A stretch of DNA of 44,340 nt from Thermoflexus sp. (GCA_025057635.1 JANXBD010000005.1:1-44340); one strand, 5' to 3'; positions 8,379 to 16,949 are shown, numbered from the stretch's first letter. Numbers and translations are program-made. The notes: a model not told the origin generated them from the letters alone.

Positions 8379-8600
8379 TCATTCGGACAGGCGAGTGACC
8401 TGCTCGGCCTGGAGGCCCTTGGGCGTCTCGCGAATGGTGAACTCCACCCGTTCGCCCTCCTCGAGGTTGCGGAACCCCTGACCGACGATCGCGGAGTAGT
8501 GAACGAAAACGTCGCGGTCCCCTTCGTCCGGCCGGATGAAGCCGTAGCCCTTCGTCCGGTTGAACCAACGGACGGTGCCCTTGACACGCTGACCAGCCAT
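8379..8600 (-). CDS. cspA: Cold-shock protein (CspA family)
   Basis: A 73-residue single-stranded nucleic-acid-binding OB-fold protein that acts as an RNA chaperone. It shows VKGTVRWFN at the N-terminus, RNP1 (KGYGFIRP), RNP2 (VFVHYSAI) and the C-terminal [11 protein letters not shown]. The ATG at 8600 is chosen over an in-frame start at 8639 because it has GAGAGGAG nine bases upstream and gives the normal family length. A 105-base leader separates it from the terminator of the upstream phosphatase gene. It has its own strong terminator, so it is probably monocistronic. Confidence 0.95.
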   Translation of the reverse strand: MAGQRVKGTVRWFNRTKGYGFIRPDEGDRDVFVHYSAIVGQGFRNLEEGERVEFTIRETPKGLQAEQVTRLSE

Positions 8601-8705
8601 TGCTGCAACTCCTCTCTGTAAAGATTTCGAAGCCCGCAAGGGGCGGACTTCCGTTCCCCATCCCTAAAGCGGAACGATCCTACCGGACGAAGGGGAGGCG
8701 CTAAC

Positions 8706-8744
8706 AAAAAAGCCGTCGGGCGAGTCCTGCGTTGACCCGACGGC
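8706..8744 (-). terminator. Intrinsic terminator of the inositol-phosphatase gene
   Basis: GCCGTCGGG (8744-8736 on the minus strand) pairs with CCCGACGGC (8720-8712) around a 15-base loop, followed by TTTTTTG after one base. It lies about 190 bases after the phosphatase stop and isolates it from cspA. Confidence 0.75.
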
Positions 8745-8932
8745 CAAACTTTCAGAACTTCCCCCTCATGCTCCGGTCGCTCGTCCCGCCCACTATCATA
8801 GCCAAAACATGGATTTTGTCAAGTGAAAGCGCCCAAGGGGTGTGTCTCCGACCGCTCGCGCTCGTCTCGAGGTGTTCCGGCGGGTTCTCTAAAAAGAGCT
8901 CCTTCTCTTTGACGACCATAAGGTTCGCCTCT

Positions 8933-9748
8933 TCATGGCTTCGGTAGCTCTTTCCGGCATTGGATCAGAACCTCCAGAAGTTCGGCGTGGATCCGGCCAT
9001 TCGTGGCCACAATGTCTGTTCCCAGCGGAGGCAGCGGATCTCCAAGGGGCGTGGTGACAAGTCCTCCTGCCTCTTCGACCAGCAATGCCCCTGCTGCCAG
9101 ATCCCACGGGCTAAGCCGGAACTCCCAGTATCCATCTAAACGGCCCGCTGCGACCGAGGCGAGATCCAGAGCCGCAGACCCCACACGCAGCACCCCATGG
9201 CAGCGTCGCAGCAACGCCACGAACTCGCAGGTGTTGTCCAAAGGAGACTCTTGGCGATCGTATGGGAATCCAGTCACTAGCAACGCATTCTCCAATCGGG
9301 GGGTTTGTGTGACCCGGATGGGCCGCCCGTTCAGGAAGGCCCCCTGGCCATGCCGCGCCGTGAACAACTCATCCCGCATCACATCGTAGACTACCCCAAT
9401 CATCCGCTGCCCCTCGTGAAGCAAAGCAATCGAAACCGCGAAAACGGGGAACCCATGGGCGAAATTTGTGGTGCCATCTAGAGGATCCACCACCCAGAGC
9501 CATGGCGAGGCGCGATCCATCCCTCCGCTCTCTTCCGACAGCACTGCATGCGCCGGGAAAGTGCGCTGAATCCGAGAGAGAGCCGCCTGTTCGGCGGCTA
9601 CATCGGCCTCGGTGACCAGATCGATCGCTCCCTTGTGGCGGATCTCTAAACCGCGCTGGAAGTGCCAGCGAAGGATCCGTCCCGCTTCAAGGGCAGCCTC
9701 GATCGCAGTCCCATAAGCCTGATCCAGTGTTAAAGCAAGTGCCTTCAT
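8933..9748 (-). CDS. suhB: Inositol monophosphatase family protein
   Basis: Mg2+-dependent phosphatase of the inositol monophosphatase / fructose-1,6-bisphosphatase / 3'-phosphoadenosine phosphatase superfamily, 271 residues. Metal-binding residues are visible: SEESGG (Glu72-Glu73), WVVDPLDGTTNFAHG (Asp88, Asp91), and WDLAAGALLVEEAGG near residue 215. The substrate (inositol phosphate, histidinol phosphate or sugar bisphosphate) cannot be decided from sequence, so the symbol is only a family label. ATG 9748 has GGGAGGAG seven bases upstream. Probably monocistronic, with a terminator at 8706-8744. Confidence 0.9.
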   Translation of the reverse strand: MKALALTLDQAYGTAIEAALEAGRILRWHFQRGLEIRHKGAIDLVTEADVAAEQAALSRIQRTFPAHAVLSEESGGMDRASPWLWVVDPLDGTTNFAHGFPVFAVSIALLHEGQRMIGVVYDVMRDELFTARHGQGAFLNGRPIRVTQTPRLENALLVTGFPYDRQESPLDNTCEFVALLRRCHGVLRVGSAALDLASVAAGRLDGYWEFRLSPWDLAAGALLVEEAGGLVTTPLGDPLPPLGTDIVATNGRIHAELLEVLIQCRKELPKP

Positions 9749-9876
9749 GCGCCGCTCCTCCCAAGATGTTCAACCAGCGATCTTTAAGACTGGAATGGTT
9801 GCCTTCGATGTCAATCCCATCCCTCCAAGTTGATCTCTCGGAAAGCGCGTCTCGATCATAGGAATTCCCGTCGCAT

Positions 9877-9882
9877 TATAAT
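9877..9882 (+). promoter_or_regulatory. Candidate -10 box for the O-antigen-ligase-like gene
   Basis: Exact TATAAT, 159 bases before the ATG at 10041, without a recognisable -35. The 292-base gap between the divergent genes contains nothing else that I can name. Confidence 0.3.
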
Positions 9883-10040
9883 TCTCACAGGGCATCGATT
9901 GGATGATGGCCGAGTTGTTCATCTTCCCATTCGAGGGTTCGGAAGACAAGCGATTTCATCGCTGGCCTTGACCATGACTTCTAGCACACGAGCAGGCAGT
10001 GTAATTTACAGCTCCTTCTCGATGCAAGGCTCATAAGGAG

Positions 10041-11474
10041 ATGAACGAACCGCTCATTCTTCGCCTGATCCCCGCTCAAAGGCGGGTAGTGCTGATCCTG
10101 GGCTTGATAGCTGCGTGGGGGCTGGGCTGGGCCATTGCCCTTGGAGGCCCGATCCTGGCCATTGCAGGGTTGCTGGGAGCGATTCTGATCGTGTTCATCC
10201 TGAGCTCTGTAGATGTGGCCTTTCTCACGGTGCTTGCCGTGATCTTCCTGCTTCCCTTCGGCACGTTTCCGGTTCGTCTGGGGTTCACTCCGACCTTGCT
10301 GGATCTGGCCGTCATGGGATGGCTGCTGGCCGGGTTAGCGTGGTGGGCCGCTGGACGTCTGGGGACACCACACGGGACAGCCCTGGGTTTTCCCGTGCTA
10401 ATCTTCCTCGGCACTACGCTGGTCACCTTCATCGCTGGATTGGCCCACGCGCCCCTGACGCAAACCGTAGCTCGGCGGTTTGCCGAGTTCCTGCTGGCTA
10501 TCGCCTCGTTCTTCTGGGTGGTCACCCTTGTCCGTGAGGAGATCCGGCTCTCCCGTCTGATCCGATGGATCATCGGCTTGGGGTTCCTAACGGCTCTGAT
10601 CGCGGTCGTTCTCTACGTGCTGCCGGATTCTCAAGCCGAGGAGTGGCTGCTTCGTCTTCAGCCGCTGGGATATTACCGGGAAGGCGGGCCGACGCTCCGT
10701 TATATCCTAGATGACCCGGAACAACCGGAACGGGCGATCGGCACGGCCGTGGATCCTAATCTGCTGGGTGCCACCTTAGCCACCCTGATCCTCCTCACGC
10801 TCCCTCAGATCTTCGCTTCGCAGCCGATGTGGCCTCGACCACTGATCGCTCTATTCCTCGGGACGATGGGGCTGGCGTTGTTGTTGACCTTCTCGCGCGG
10901 CGCCTTCATCGGGACGGCCACGGCAGTCCTCGCCCTCAGCCTGTTCCGTTATCGGCGGTTGCTTCCCATGATTGTGGTCGGTTTGATCCTGCTCTTCCTG
11001 CTGCCGGTCACCCAGGACTTCGCGCAACATCTTCTAGCCGGGTTGCGGGGGGAGGACCTGGCGACCCGCATGCGATTCGGGGAATATCGGGATGCCCTAA
11101 CGCTGATCATGCGTTACCCGCTCTTCGGCGTTGGGTTCGCCGGAGTGCCAGACGTAGATCTTTATATCAAAGTGGCCAGTATCTATCTGCTGCTGGCCGT
11201 GCAGATGGGGCTAGTTGGGCTGGGGATCTTTCTTCTCGTAATTGCGGCCTTTTTCGGAATGGCATGGAATGCACGACACATCGTCCGAAATCGCCCTGAC
11301 CTCGAGCCTATCTGGCTAGGCCTGCATGGGGCCGTGGTGGCCGCCCTAATCAGCGGCGTTTTTGATCATCATTTCGTGAACTTTGATTTCCATCATATGG
11401 TTCAATGGTTCTGGCTGTTGATCGGGTTGGGAGCGGCTGCCACTAGGATGGCCTCTCAGGTTTCATCTAAGTAG
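10041..11474 (+). CDS. O-antigen ligase / Wzy polymerase-like membrane protein
   Basis: A 477-residue polytopic membrane protein with about twelve hydrophobic segments. The O-antigen ligase (Wzy_C, PF04932) pattern is visible: a large periplasmic-type loop near residues 190-235 and LLLTFSRGAFIGTATAVLALS, the usual conserved block with the arginine, then RMRFGEYRDALTLIMRYPLFGVG. It probably polymerises or transfers surface polysaccharide. The Shine-Dalgarno-like AAGGAG directly abuts the ATG with no spacer, and no other ATG, GTG or TTG lies between the upstream stop at 10002 and this ATG, so the true start is uncertain. It opens the plus-strand surface-polysaccharide region. Confidence 0.8.
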   Translation: MNEPLILRLIPAQRRVVLILGLIAAWGLGWAIALGGPILAIAGLLGAILIVFILSSVDVAFLTVLAVIFLLPFGTFPVRLGFTPTLLDLAVMGWLLAGLAWWAAGRLGTPHGTALGFPVLIFLGTTLVTFIAGLAHAPLTQTVARRFAEFLLAIASFFWVVTLVREEIRLSRLIRWIIGLGFLTALIAVVLYVLPDSQAEEWLLRLQPLGYYREGGPTLRYILDDPEQPERAIGTAVDPNLLGATLATLILLTLPQIFASQPMWPRPLIALFLGTMGLALLLTFSRGAFIGTATAVLALSLFRYRRLLPMIVVGLILLFLLPVTQDFAQHLLAGLRGEDLATRMRFGEYRDALTLIMRYPLFGVGFAGVPDVDLYIKVASIYLLLAVQMGLVGLGIFLLVIAAFFGMAWNARHIVRNRPDLEPIWLGLHGAVVAALISGVFDHHFVNFDFHHMVQWFWLLIGLGAAATRMASQVSSK

Positions 11475-11565
11475 GGTCGCCCCCCGTGGTTGCCCTAATC
11501 AGATTAGGCACGGGAGGCCTGCCCCTACACCGGGCATGACGTGCCGGATCGTTAGTAGGGGTGCC
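11472..11565. repeat. Decayed GTAGGG / CCCTAC inverted repeats
   Basis: GTAGGGTCGCCCC at the gene end, CCTGCCCCTAC at 11518-11528 and GTAGGGGTGCCCG at 11553-11565 are alternating-orientation versions of a GTAGGGGCRSCC-like word. CCTAATCAGATTAGG (about 11495-11509) is a short palindrome between them. The pattern resembles dispersed extragenic repeats; copy number elsewhere is unknown. Confidence 0.45.
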
Positions 11566-11652
11566 CGATTGGTTGCTCCGACAAAATATCTGGTGCGTCG
11601 TATCATCGAGCCGACAGGCGATTCCATGCCTGCGCCGTGAGAGGAAACCGAG

Positions 11653-13845
11653 ATGAGCTTCGCACAGACACTCGCCCGGCTGCTCACTGAGGGATCCGCC
11701 TCCCTGTTTTATCATCTTTTCGTGGGTTTGGCCCTGGAGGGCCTGTGGTTGATGGCTCTCGAGACGGCCCGGCGTGCCCCGGAAAACCGCGCTGCTTCTC
11801 GCTTAGCTTGGGCGGCTGGTTTAGGGCTGATCGGGCGGATGGCCCTTTTCGGGTCGGCCTTCTTGGAGAGCCAGTGGCTGCCCTCCGGGACTCTGTTGCC
11901 GCCCCTCGAGCGCGCTGTGGATCTCATCACTTGGGCGTGGATCGGATGGGCAATGATGAAGGACACACCCGGGCCTTGGCTTCCCGGGCTTCACACAGGC
12001 GTTGTCTTGGTTGTCTACGGCTTGAGTGCTCCCACTTGGATGAGGCTTTCCCTCCAGGATCCTGGGCTCTTCTATGCGGCTACCCCGTCCGATCGTGTAT
12101 GGATGTTGTGGACGCTAGGGTTGGCCGTCGGGATGATCGGGTGGCTCCTTGCTCGTCCATCCCTCACTTTTCAGAGGTATAGCATGTTAGGATTTCTAGC
12201 GCTGGCCCTAGGGGCTCTTCTGCAGCTCAACATGCCGCTTGCCGGAACCCACCTAGCTCCCTGGGTTCGCTTAGGCGCGTTGACCGCCTTCCCTCTCTGG
12301 TTGGCGAGTGCCTATCGCCTCGCGCTACAGGCCGCACCCCAGATCCGTCCGGAAGGAAATGGGAGCGCGGAGGCATGGTATGCCTGGAGCCAGGGTTTGC
12401 TTCAGATTGTGCAAGCCCAGGGAGATCCGAATCCCTTCTCCAAAGCGTTGAAGGCTGCCCGAAAGTTTTTAGGCGCTCGATGGACGGCCGCTGGGATATT
12501 ACAGGACGATCAACTTCTCATCCTCGCTCGGGAGGGGGAAGGACTACCGCAGGCGGGAACGGATCTTGCCCTTCCCTTGTCGGAACATCCCCAGATCGAA
12601 AGGGCTCTTTCTCAACACCGCTCCATTCTCCTCGACCCTCGAGATCAACCGGGGAAGGCCAGCCAGCGGCTCTGGGAGGCCTTCGGTATGCAAACCGTCG
12701 GTTTCCTCCAAGTTGAGCCTCTGGTCGCTCAGGGGCACCTTCTCGGCGCGTGGATGATTGGGTATTCCCGTGGGGAAAGGCCTGAGCCTTCCCTGAACCT
12801 TAGGCTGGGCCAGTGGATGGCGGGACTTCTGGCGCAGGCGTTGATTCTGCTGCAGGAGCGTGAGCGGAAAGCGACCCTGGAAGTAGCCTTGAAGTCTTGG
12901 CAGCAGGAGCATGAAGAGGCTGTTCGACGGCTAGAAGCCCGGCATATTGAGGAGCGTCAGATGTTGCAACGCGAGATCAACCGTTGGGCGACTCGGGCGG
13001 CGGAGGCCGAGGAGGAACGGGAACGATGGCGACGACGAGCTGAGGAATTGGCCCGCCTCATCGAAGCCCGCGAGTCGCTCCCAGCAGTGGCTTCTACTTC
13101 GGAGCACGCAAGGACTCCGCCTCCGTCTCCTTTGCCGGCGACAACCCCAAAGAGCGATCACCAAGGCTTGATCCTGGCGCTCCTTCAGGAACTTCGAAAC
13201 CCCCTGACAGCCATTCTAGGCTACACCGATCTGCTATTAGGGGAAGCCATTGGGATCTTAGGGGCCACCCAGCGCCAATTTCTGCTCCGAGTCAAGGCCA
13301 ACATCGAGCGGATGGCGGGATTGGTTCGTGAAACCATTCAAATCGCTGCTCTGGAGGCAGGAACCTCCCAGCTTAAGCCCGGAGTATTAAACCTTGCCGA
13401 GGTCCGGGACTTGGTGCTCCAGCAGCTTCAGCCTGTGCTCCAGGAACGCGGCCTGCAAGTGGCTCTTGAATGGCCAGACCATCTTCCTCCCGTGCAAGCG
13501 GATCGGGAGGCGGCCCAGCAGATCCTCTATCACCTGCTGAACAACGCCGCCCTCTGTAGCCAGTACGGCACAGTTATCCGCCTGCAGGCCCGTCTGAATC
13601 CTGGGACACCAGGGGTGCTCTTTCTCCGAGTTCGCGACACTGGGGGTGGGATTCCTATCGAGGAGATTCCTCAGGTGTTCACACCTCGCTACCACGCCGC
13701 GATGCCACTGATCCATGGGGTCGGCGATAGCATCGGCCTCTATCTCGCGCGGGCGCTGGTCGAAGCCAGCGGAGGAAGGATCTGGGTAGAGAGCGAACCA
13801 GGAGCTGGGAGTACGTTCACAGTGGTTCTCCCCCTGGCTTCCTGA
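11653..13845 (+). CDS. Membrane sensor histidine-kinase-like protein lacking the phospho-acceptor His
   Basis: A 730-residue protein. Residues 15-225 hold about seven hydrophobic helices, residues 245-400 a GAF-like domain and residues 400-475 a strongly charged coiled coil. A HisKA-like dimerisation helix follows at 505-570 and a HATPase_c domain at 600-728. The ATPase boxes look intact: N-box LLNNAALC, G1 DTGGGIP, G2 GDSIGLYLARALVE, then GGRIWVESEPGAGSTF. In the H-box the usual SHELRTPL reads LLQELRNPL, with Gln512 (codon 13186-13188) in place of histidine. It may be a pseudokinase or a dimer partner of another kinase. ATG 11653 has AGAGGA seven bases upstream. No response regulator gene is adjacent. 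Confidence 0.85.
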   Translation: MSFAQTLARLLTEGSASLFYHLFVGLALEGLWLMALETARRAPENRAASRLAWAAGLGLIGRMALFGSAFLESQWLPSGTLLPPLERAVDLITWAWIGWAMMKDTPGPWLPGLHTGVVLVVYGLSAPTWMRLSLQDPGLFYAATPSDRVWMLWTLGLAVGMIGWLLARPSLTFQRYSMLGFLALALGALLQLNMPLAGTHLAPWVRLGALTAFPLWLASAYRLALQAAPQIRPEGNGSAEAWYAWSQGLLQIVQAQGDPNPFSKALKAARKFLGARWTAAGILQDDQLLILAREGEGLPQAGTDLALPLSEHPQIERALSQHRSILLDPRDQPGKASQRLWEAFGMQTVGFLQVEPLVAQGHLLGAWMIGYSRGERPEPSLNLRLGQWMAGLLAQALILLQERERKATLEVALKSWQQEHEEAVRRLEARHIEERQMLQREINRWATRAAEAEEERERWRRRAEELARLIEARESLPAVASTSEHARTPPPSPLPATTPKSDHQGLILALLQELRNPLTAILGYTDLLLGEAIGILGATQRQFLLRVKANIERMAGLVRETIQIAALEAGTSQLKPGVLNLAEVRDLVLQQLQPVLQERGLQVALEWPDHLPPVQADREAAQQILYHLLNNAALCSQYGTVIRLQARLNPGTPGVLFLRVRDTGGGIPIEEIPQVFTPRYHAAMPLIHGVGDSIGLYLARALVEASGGRIWVESEPGAGSTFTVVLPLAS

Positions 13846-13985
13846 TCCGCTCGTGACGTGGATGCATATTCGGTATACATCGTAGCTATAAAGGCGGGAT
13901 CTAAACCATGGGGACAAGATCAGGTTATAGTTCCTTCTTTCTTTTTATCTTTTTGTGATGATTATGATCTTGAATAAGGCAAAAA

Positions 13986-14015
13986 TTGTTATATCTTGCG
14001 CATGTGACCTATCAT
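13986..14015 (+). promoter_or_regulatory. Candidate promoter of the LysM gene
   Basis: TTGTTA (13986-13991), 18-base spacer, TATCAT (14010-14015), 24 bases before the ATG at 14040. It lies in a distinctly AT-rich stretch (about 13920-14025) unlike the surrounding GC-rich DNA. Confidence 0.45.
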
Positions 14016-14039
14016 AAAATAAAACGAGGATGAGGCTGG

Positions 14040-14954
14040 ATGCGATCGGAAATTGCCTCCTCGTGCAAGAGTCCTTATCGGCTGATCCCGGCCTTCTGGC
14101 TGTTCATAAGCCTTTTGATCGGCGCCCTCTGGACGGCCGCCGTGGAAATCCGGATCCGTCCCCTTGGATCCGGGGGATCCGGGCGCGCTATCACCCCTTC
14201 TCAGCTAGCTATCCAGCCGCCTGTGATCACAGCCTTGCCGTTACCTTTGCCAACTCCTTCCCCTTCCACCTCCCCAAGCTTATTGCCAACCCCTTTCTCT
14301 ACGCCCTTGGCCCAGTTAGCTACGCCTATGTCTATCCCAACCTCAACGCCGTGCCGGCCGCCAGCCGACTGGATCCCCTACCGTGTGCAGCCTGGAGACA
14401 CCGCCTTTCGGCTGGCTGCACTAGCCGGGATCTCCTTGCCTCGATTTTTAGAGGCCAACTGCCTGCGCAGACCCGCGTTGTTCATTGGCCAGCGGGTGTA
14501 TCTGCCGGTGCGCCTGCCCACTCCAACCCCCAATCTGACCCCGTGCGGACCTCCAGCGGATTGGATACTCTACACTGTGCAACCCGGAGAGACGCTCTAC
14601 CGGCTATCGGTACGCTTCCAGGTTCCTCTCTATCTGCTCATGCAGGCCAATTGTCTAAGCAGCCCAACGCTCGCTGCGGGTCAGCGTCTCTATGTGCCGC
14701 CGCTGGGAACGCCAACGTTCACGCCGCTCCCATCCCCCCCGCCACCCCCTCCATTACCTGCTCCATCCCCTTCTCCGACAGCGACCCCCACTATGACGCC
14801 GGAGCCTACCACCCCGCCGGCGGCGACACCAACCTCGACGCCTACCATGACGCCTACCATCCTGCCGACGGAGACCCCATCGCCATCGCCGACCGCCACG
14901 GAAACCCCTGCGGAGACGCCAGCGTCCCTCATGCGGCATTTCCACCTTCGATAA
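14040..14954 (+). CDS. Secreted or anchored protein with two LysM domains and Pro/Thr/Ser-rich linkers
   Basis: A 304-residue protein. A membrane anchor or signal segment (AFWLFISLLIGALWTAAVEI, about residues 18-37) is followed by a Pro/Thr/Ser-rich linker and LysM domain 1 (starting YRVQPGDTAFRLA, ending GQRVYLPV). LysM domain 2 (starting YTVQPGETLYRLS, ending GQRLYVPP) comes next, then a long TPTMTP-type low-complexity tail. LysM domains bind peptidoglycan or related glycans, so the protein probably sits at the cell surface. Each LysM carries one Asn-Cys pair (EANC, QANC). GAGG lies five bases before the ATG. A second long frame (14030-14992) overlaps almost completely but encodes no recognisable domain. 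Confidence 0.85.
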   Translation: MRSEIASSCKSPYRLIPAFWLFISLLIGALWTAAVEIRIRPLGSGGSGRAITPSQLAIQPPVITALPLPLPTPSPSTSPSLLPTPFSTPLAQLATPMSIPTSTPCRPPADWIPYRVQPGDTAFRLAALAGISLPRFLEANCLRRPALFIGQRVYLPVRLPTPTPNLTPCGPPADWILYTVQPGETLYRLSVRFQVPLYLLMQANCLSSPTLAAGQRLYVPPLGTPTFTPLPSPPPPPPLPAPSPSPTATPTMTPEPTTPPAATPTSTPTMTPTILPTETPSPSPTATETPAETPASLMRHFHLR

Positions 14955-15272
14955 AAGGCTTTCAGATGCCAAGGCGACTTCCTGGTGCATGAGGCTCGAA
15001 AGGACCATACGAGAACACAAGGAGTTCTATCCGAGGCATGAAGTTCAGGCCTAGATGGGGGTCAGGGCAGGGGGGTAAGGGGCAAGTGGGCTGCGGGCCT
15101 TAAATTATTGTTTCGGATTGGCTTTTAGAATCCATCCCCCAGGGCCAACGGCCTATGTTCCCTGAGTTGGGGATTCCAGAGGGCTGATGATCGGTTTCGA
15201 GAAGGCACCCGGGGGCACCTGCCCAAGTGGGTGCCCCCAGATCCAAGAGGTGCCAGGGAATGGGAGGCCCGA
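14955..15272. other. Intergenic region between convergent genes
   Basis: About 318 bases between the LysM gene and the stop of the histone-like gene. Apart from the hairpin at 15211-15238 and a G-rich tract near 15056-15090, nothing is recognised. Confidence 0.5.
15211..15238 (-). terminator. GC-rich hairpin after the histone-like gene
   Basis: GGGGGCACC (15211-15219) pairs with GGTGCCCCC (15230-15238) around a 10-base loop, 35 bases beyond the stop on the minus strand. No clear T-tract follows, so termination is only probable. Confidence 0.5.
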
Positions 15273-15536
15273 TCACTTCCGGGCAGGTTTCTTGGCGGTC
15301 GTCTTCTTGGTTGGCTTCTTGGCAGCCGCCTTCTTGGCTGGCTTCTTGGCGGCCGCCTTCTTGGCTGGCTTCTTGGCAGCCGCCTTCTTGGCTGGCTTCT
15401 TGGCAGCCGCCTTCTTGGCCGGCTTGACAGGGGCTGAAGCAGGCGCCGGCGCTGGAGCGGCTTCCTCGACGGTCACTTCGAGGGTAGGTGCAACTGCCCC
15501 CTCTTCCATTTGATAGTAGACCCATTTGCTAATCAT
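15273..15536 (-). CDS. Histone H1-like Lys/Ala/Pro repeat protein
   Basis: An 87-residue protein. A short N-terminal part (MISKWVYYQMEEG, then an acidic and Pro/Ala-rich segment to about residue 36) is followed by a basic tail of about four copies of the nonamer KPAKKAAAK, ending TKKTTAKKPARK. Such tails occur in bacterial histone-H1-like proteins (for example Hc1-type) and in tails of some HU proteins, and bind DNA non-specifically. No HU core is present, so this would be a stand-alone basic tail with a small N-terminal module. ATG 15536 has AAAGGAG six bases upstream and is preferred over an in-frame start at 15590. Probably nucleoid-associated, by composition only. Confidence 0.75.
   Translation of the reverse strand: MISKWVYYQMEEGAVAPTLEVTVEEAAPAPAPASAPVKPAKKAAAKKPAKKAAAKKPAKKAAAKKPAKKAAAKKPTKKTTAKKPARK
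15312..15424. repeat. 27-bp tandem repeats encoding KPAKKAAAK
   Basis: About four near-identical 27-bp units within the histone-like gene, differing mainly at a third position (GCAGCC versus GCGGCC). The near identity at DNA level suggests recent copy-number change by slippage. Confidence 0.85.
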
Positions 15537-15962
15537 CGCTGGCTCCTTTCTAATGAGGATAAGAAACCAGTCCGCCGCTTTCACGCTCATTCTACGAGCA
15601 AGCCTAAAATTTAGGCAAGACTAAATTCAATATAAGATGAGTCTCCAGCCGGGAAAGAGTATAGATGCCGAAAAAAGAAATCCCTATACGCCGACCACAC
15701 GTGGGTTGGCCTGTGACAACCCGGCCGGCCGCTAGATTTCTACCGTTCGGGGAGCTCCGGGAACACTTTAGCATTGCAATAAAAAGCAGATGAGCTGTTC
15801 CAATGCCCCTTACCTCGCTTCTCCCTAAGCCTATCTAAGAAGGAGGAATCCTGGATTTCGAAACCGGCTTTGTTATAATGGCAGCACAGGGCCCATGAAG
15901 GTCTCTAAACCCGGGATATACGATGAGCGTCGTTCTACACCCTATACACGGAGGGGGTAGCA
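15537..15962. other. Divergent intergenic region
   Basis: About 426 bases between the histone-like gene and the flippase-like gene. It holds an extended -10 element at 15871-15879 for the plus strand. A short plus-strand frame from 15923 is overlapped by the better-supported gene at 15963 and has no family features. Confidence 0.5.
15871..15879 (+). promoter_or_regulatory. Extended -10 promoter element
   Basis: TGTTATAAT contains the TGn extension and exact TATAAT (15874-15879), 84 bases before the TTG start at 15963. Extended -10 promoters need little -35 similarity, which fits the poor -35 here. Confidence 0.55.
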
Positions 15963-16949
15963 TTGCGAATTTGGAAATGGCTTTTGGGCTTCGTGATCAG
16001 CGCTCTGGCTCTTTATGGGGCGGTCCGCGGGCTGGATCTTCCAACTGTATGGACTGCGCTGGCGACTGGGAATTACGGATGGGTGCTCCCCGCGCTTCTT
16101 GCCCTCACCTTGAGCATATTGGCGCGGACAGCTCGCTGGCAGATTCTGTTGAATTATCCCCCGGGGCTATCCTTTTATCGGCTATGGAACACCCTTAACG
16201 TGGGGTATTTAGTAACCCATCTCCTGCCCTTCCGGATGGGGGAACTGGCCCGGGTTCTCCTGCTGGCCCGCTATCCCGCGACCCCTCCCGGTCTGGTCAC
16301 CATGTCCATCGTTGTGGAGCATGTCTTAGACCTCGTAGCTGTTCTGATGTTGACGGGGATCGCCATGGTGCTCCGGCCAGAGGCCATCGGGGTGAGCATC
16401 CTGAGCTGGATGGGGCTAGGTCTGACGGTAGGGGGGCTACTGGCACTGATGATTGGAGCGTTTCGCCCGAACTGGGCCTGGAGGTTAGCGGAAGGCCTTA
16501 CCGCCCCGCTCCCCCGGCGTTTTCGGGAGCGCCTGCGTCGAGAAGCGTGGGCAGCGCTAGGAGGCCTGGAGGTTCTGCGGACGCCCCGATCCTTAGGGGG
16601 GGCGCTAGGATGGTCTTTAGCGGCATGGGTAGCCGTTGGGGCTCAGCTCTACGCAGTCATGGGGATCTTCGCAGTCCATTCGGACTGGCTGCCGGCCCTG
16701 TGGACGATGACCGCCCTCACTTTCGGAATGCTCGTCCCCTCCACCCCTGGATATATCGGCGTGGTTCAGGGGATCACAGTCTGGGTGATGGGTAGCTTTG
16801 GGATCTCCCAAGCAACTGCCTTCAGCATCTCTGTTGTTTCCCATGCCCTGACTTATTTTTATCTTTCAGCATTAGGAGCATTTGGCCTTTGGGTAGAGAC
16901 CGGAAGTCTTCGGCTCAGCTTCCTTCAGAAGGAGGCCCAATCTCATTAG
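15963..16949 (+). CDS. Flippase-like integral membrane protein (YbhN / LPG-synthase TM family)
   Basis: A 328-residue protein with about eight hydrophobic helices and the family pattern of the lysylphosphatidylglycerol-synthase transmembrane region (UPF0104, AglD2-like). LNVGYLVTHLLPFRMGELAR lies near residues 78-97, followed by MSIVVEHVLDLVAVLML and the C-terminal FGMLVPSTPGYIGVVQG. Members are thought to move or modify lipid-linked sugars or lipids; the exact role is unknown. It starts at a TTG (15963) with GGAGGGGG about seven bases upstream. The location next to SDR and glycosyltransferase genes supports a role in surface glycan assembly. Confidence 0.85.
   Translation: MRIWKWLLGFVISALALYGAVRGLDLPTVWTALATGNYGWVLPALLALTLSILARTARWQILLNYPPGLSFYRLWNTLNVGYLVTHLLPFRMGELARVLLLARYPATPPGLVTMSIVVEHVLDLVAVLMLTGIAMVLRPEAIGVSILSWMGLGLTVGGLLALMIGAFRPNWAWRLAEGLTAPLPRRFRERLRREAWAALGGLEVLRTPRSLGGALGWSLAAWVAVGAQLYAVMGIFAVHSDWLPALWTMTALTFGMLVPSTPGYIGVVQGITVWVMGSFGISQATAFSISVVSHALTYFYLSALGAFGLWVETGSLRLSFLQKEAQSH

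Noticed and set aside
14030-14992. A 320-codon frame on the same strand overlapping the LysM gene almost entirely
   Set aside because: No domain, no ribosome binding site, composition of a shifted Pro/Thr-rich frame; the 14040 frame has two clear LysM domains.
15923-16198. Plus-strand 91-codon frame overlapping the flippase-like gene
   Set aside because: Lies in another frame of a clear membrane protein gene that has its own ribosome binding site and TTG start.
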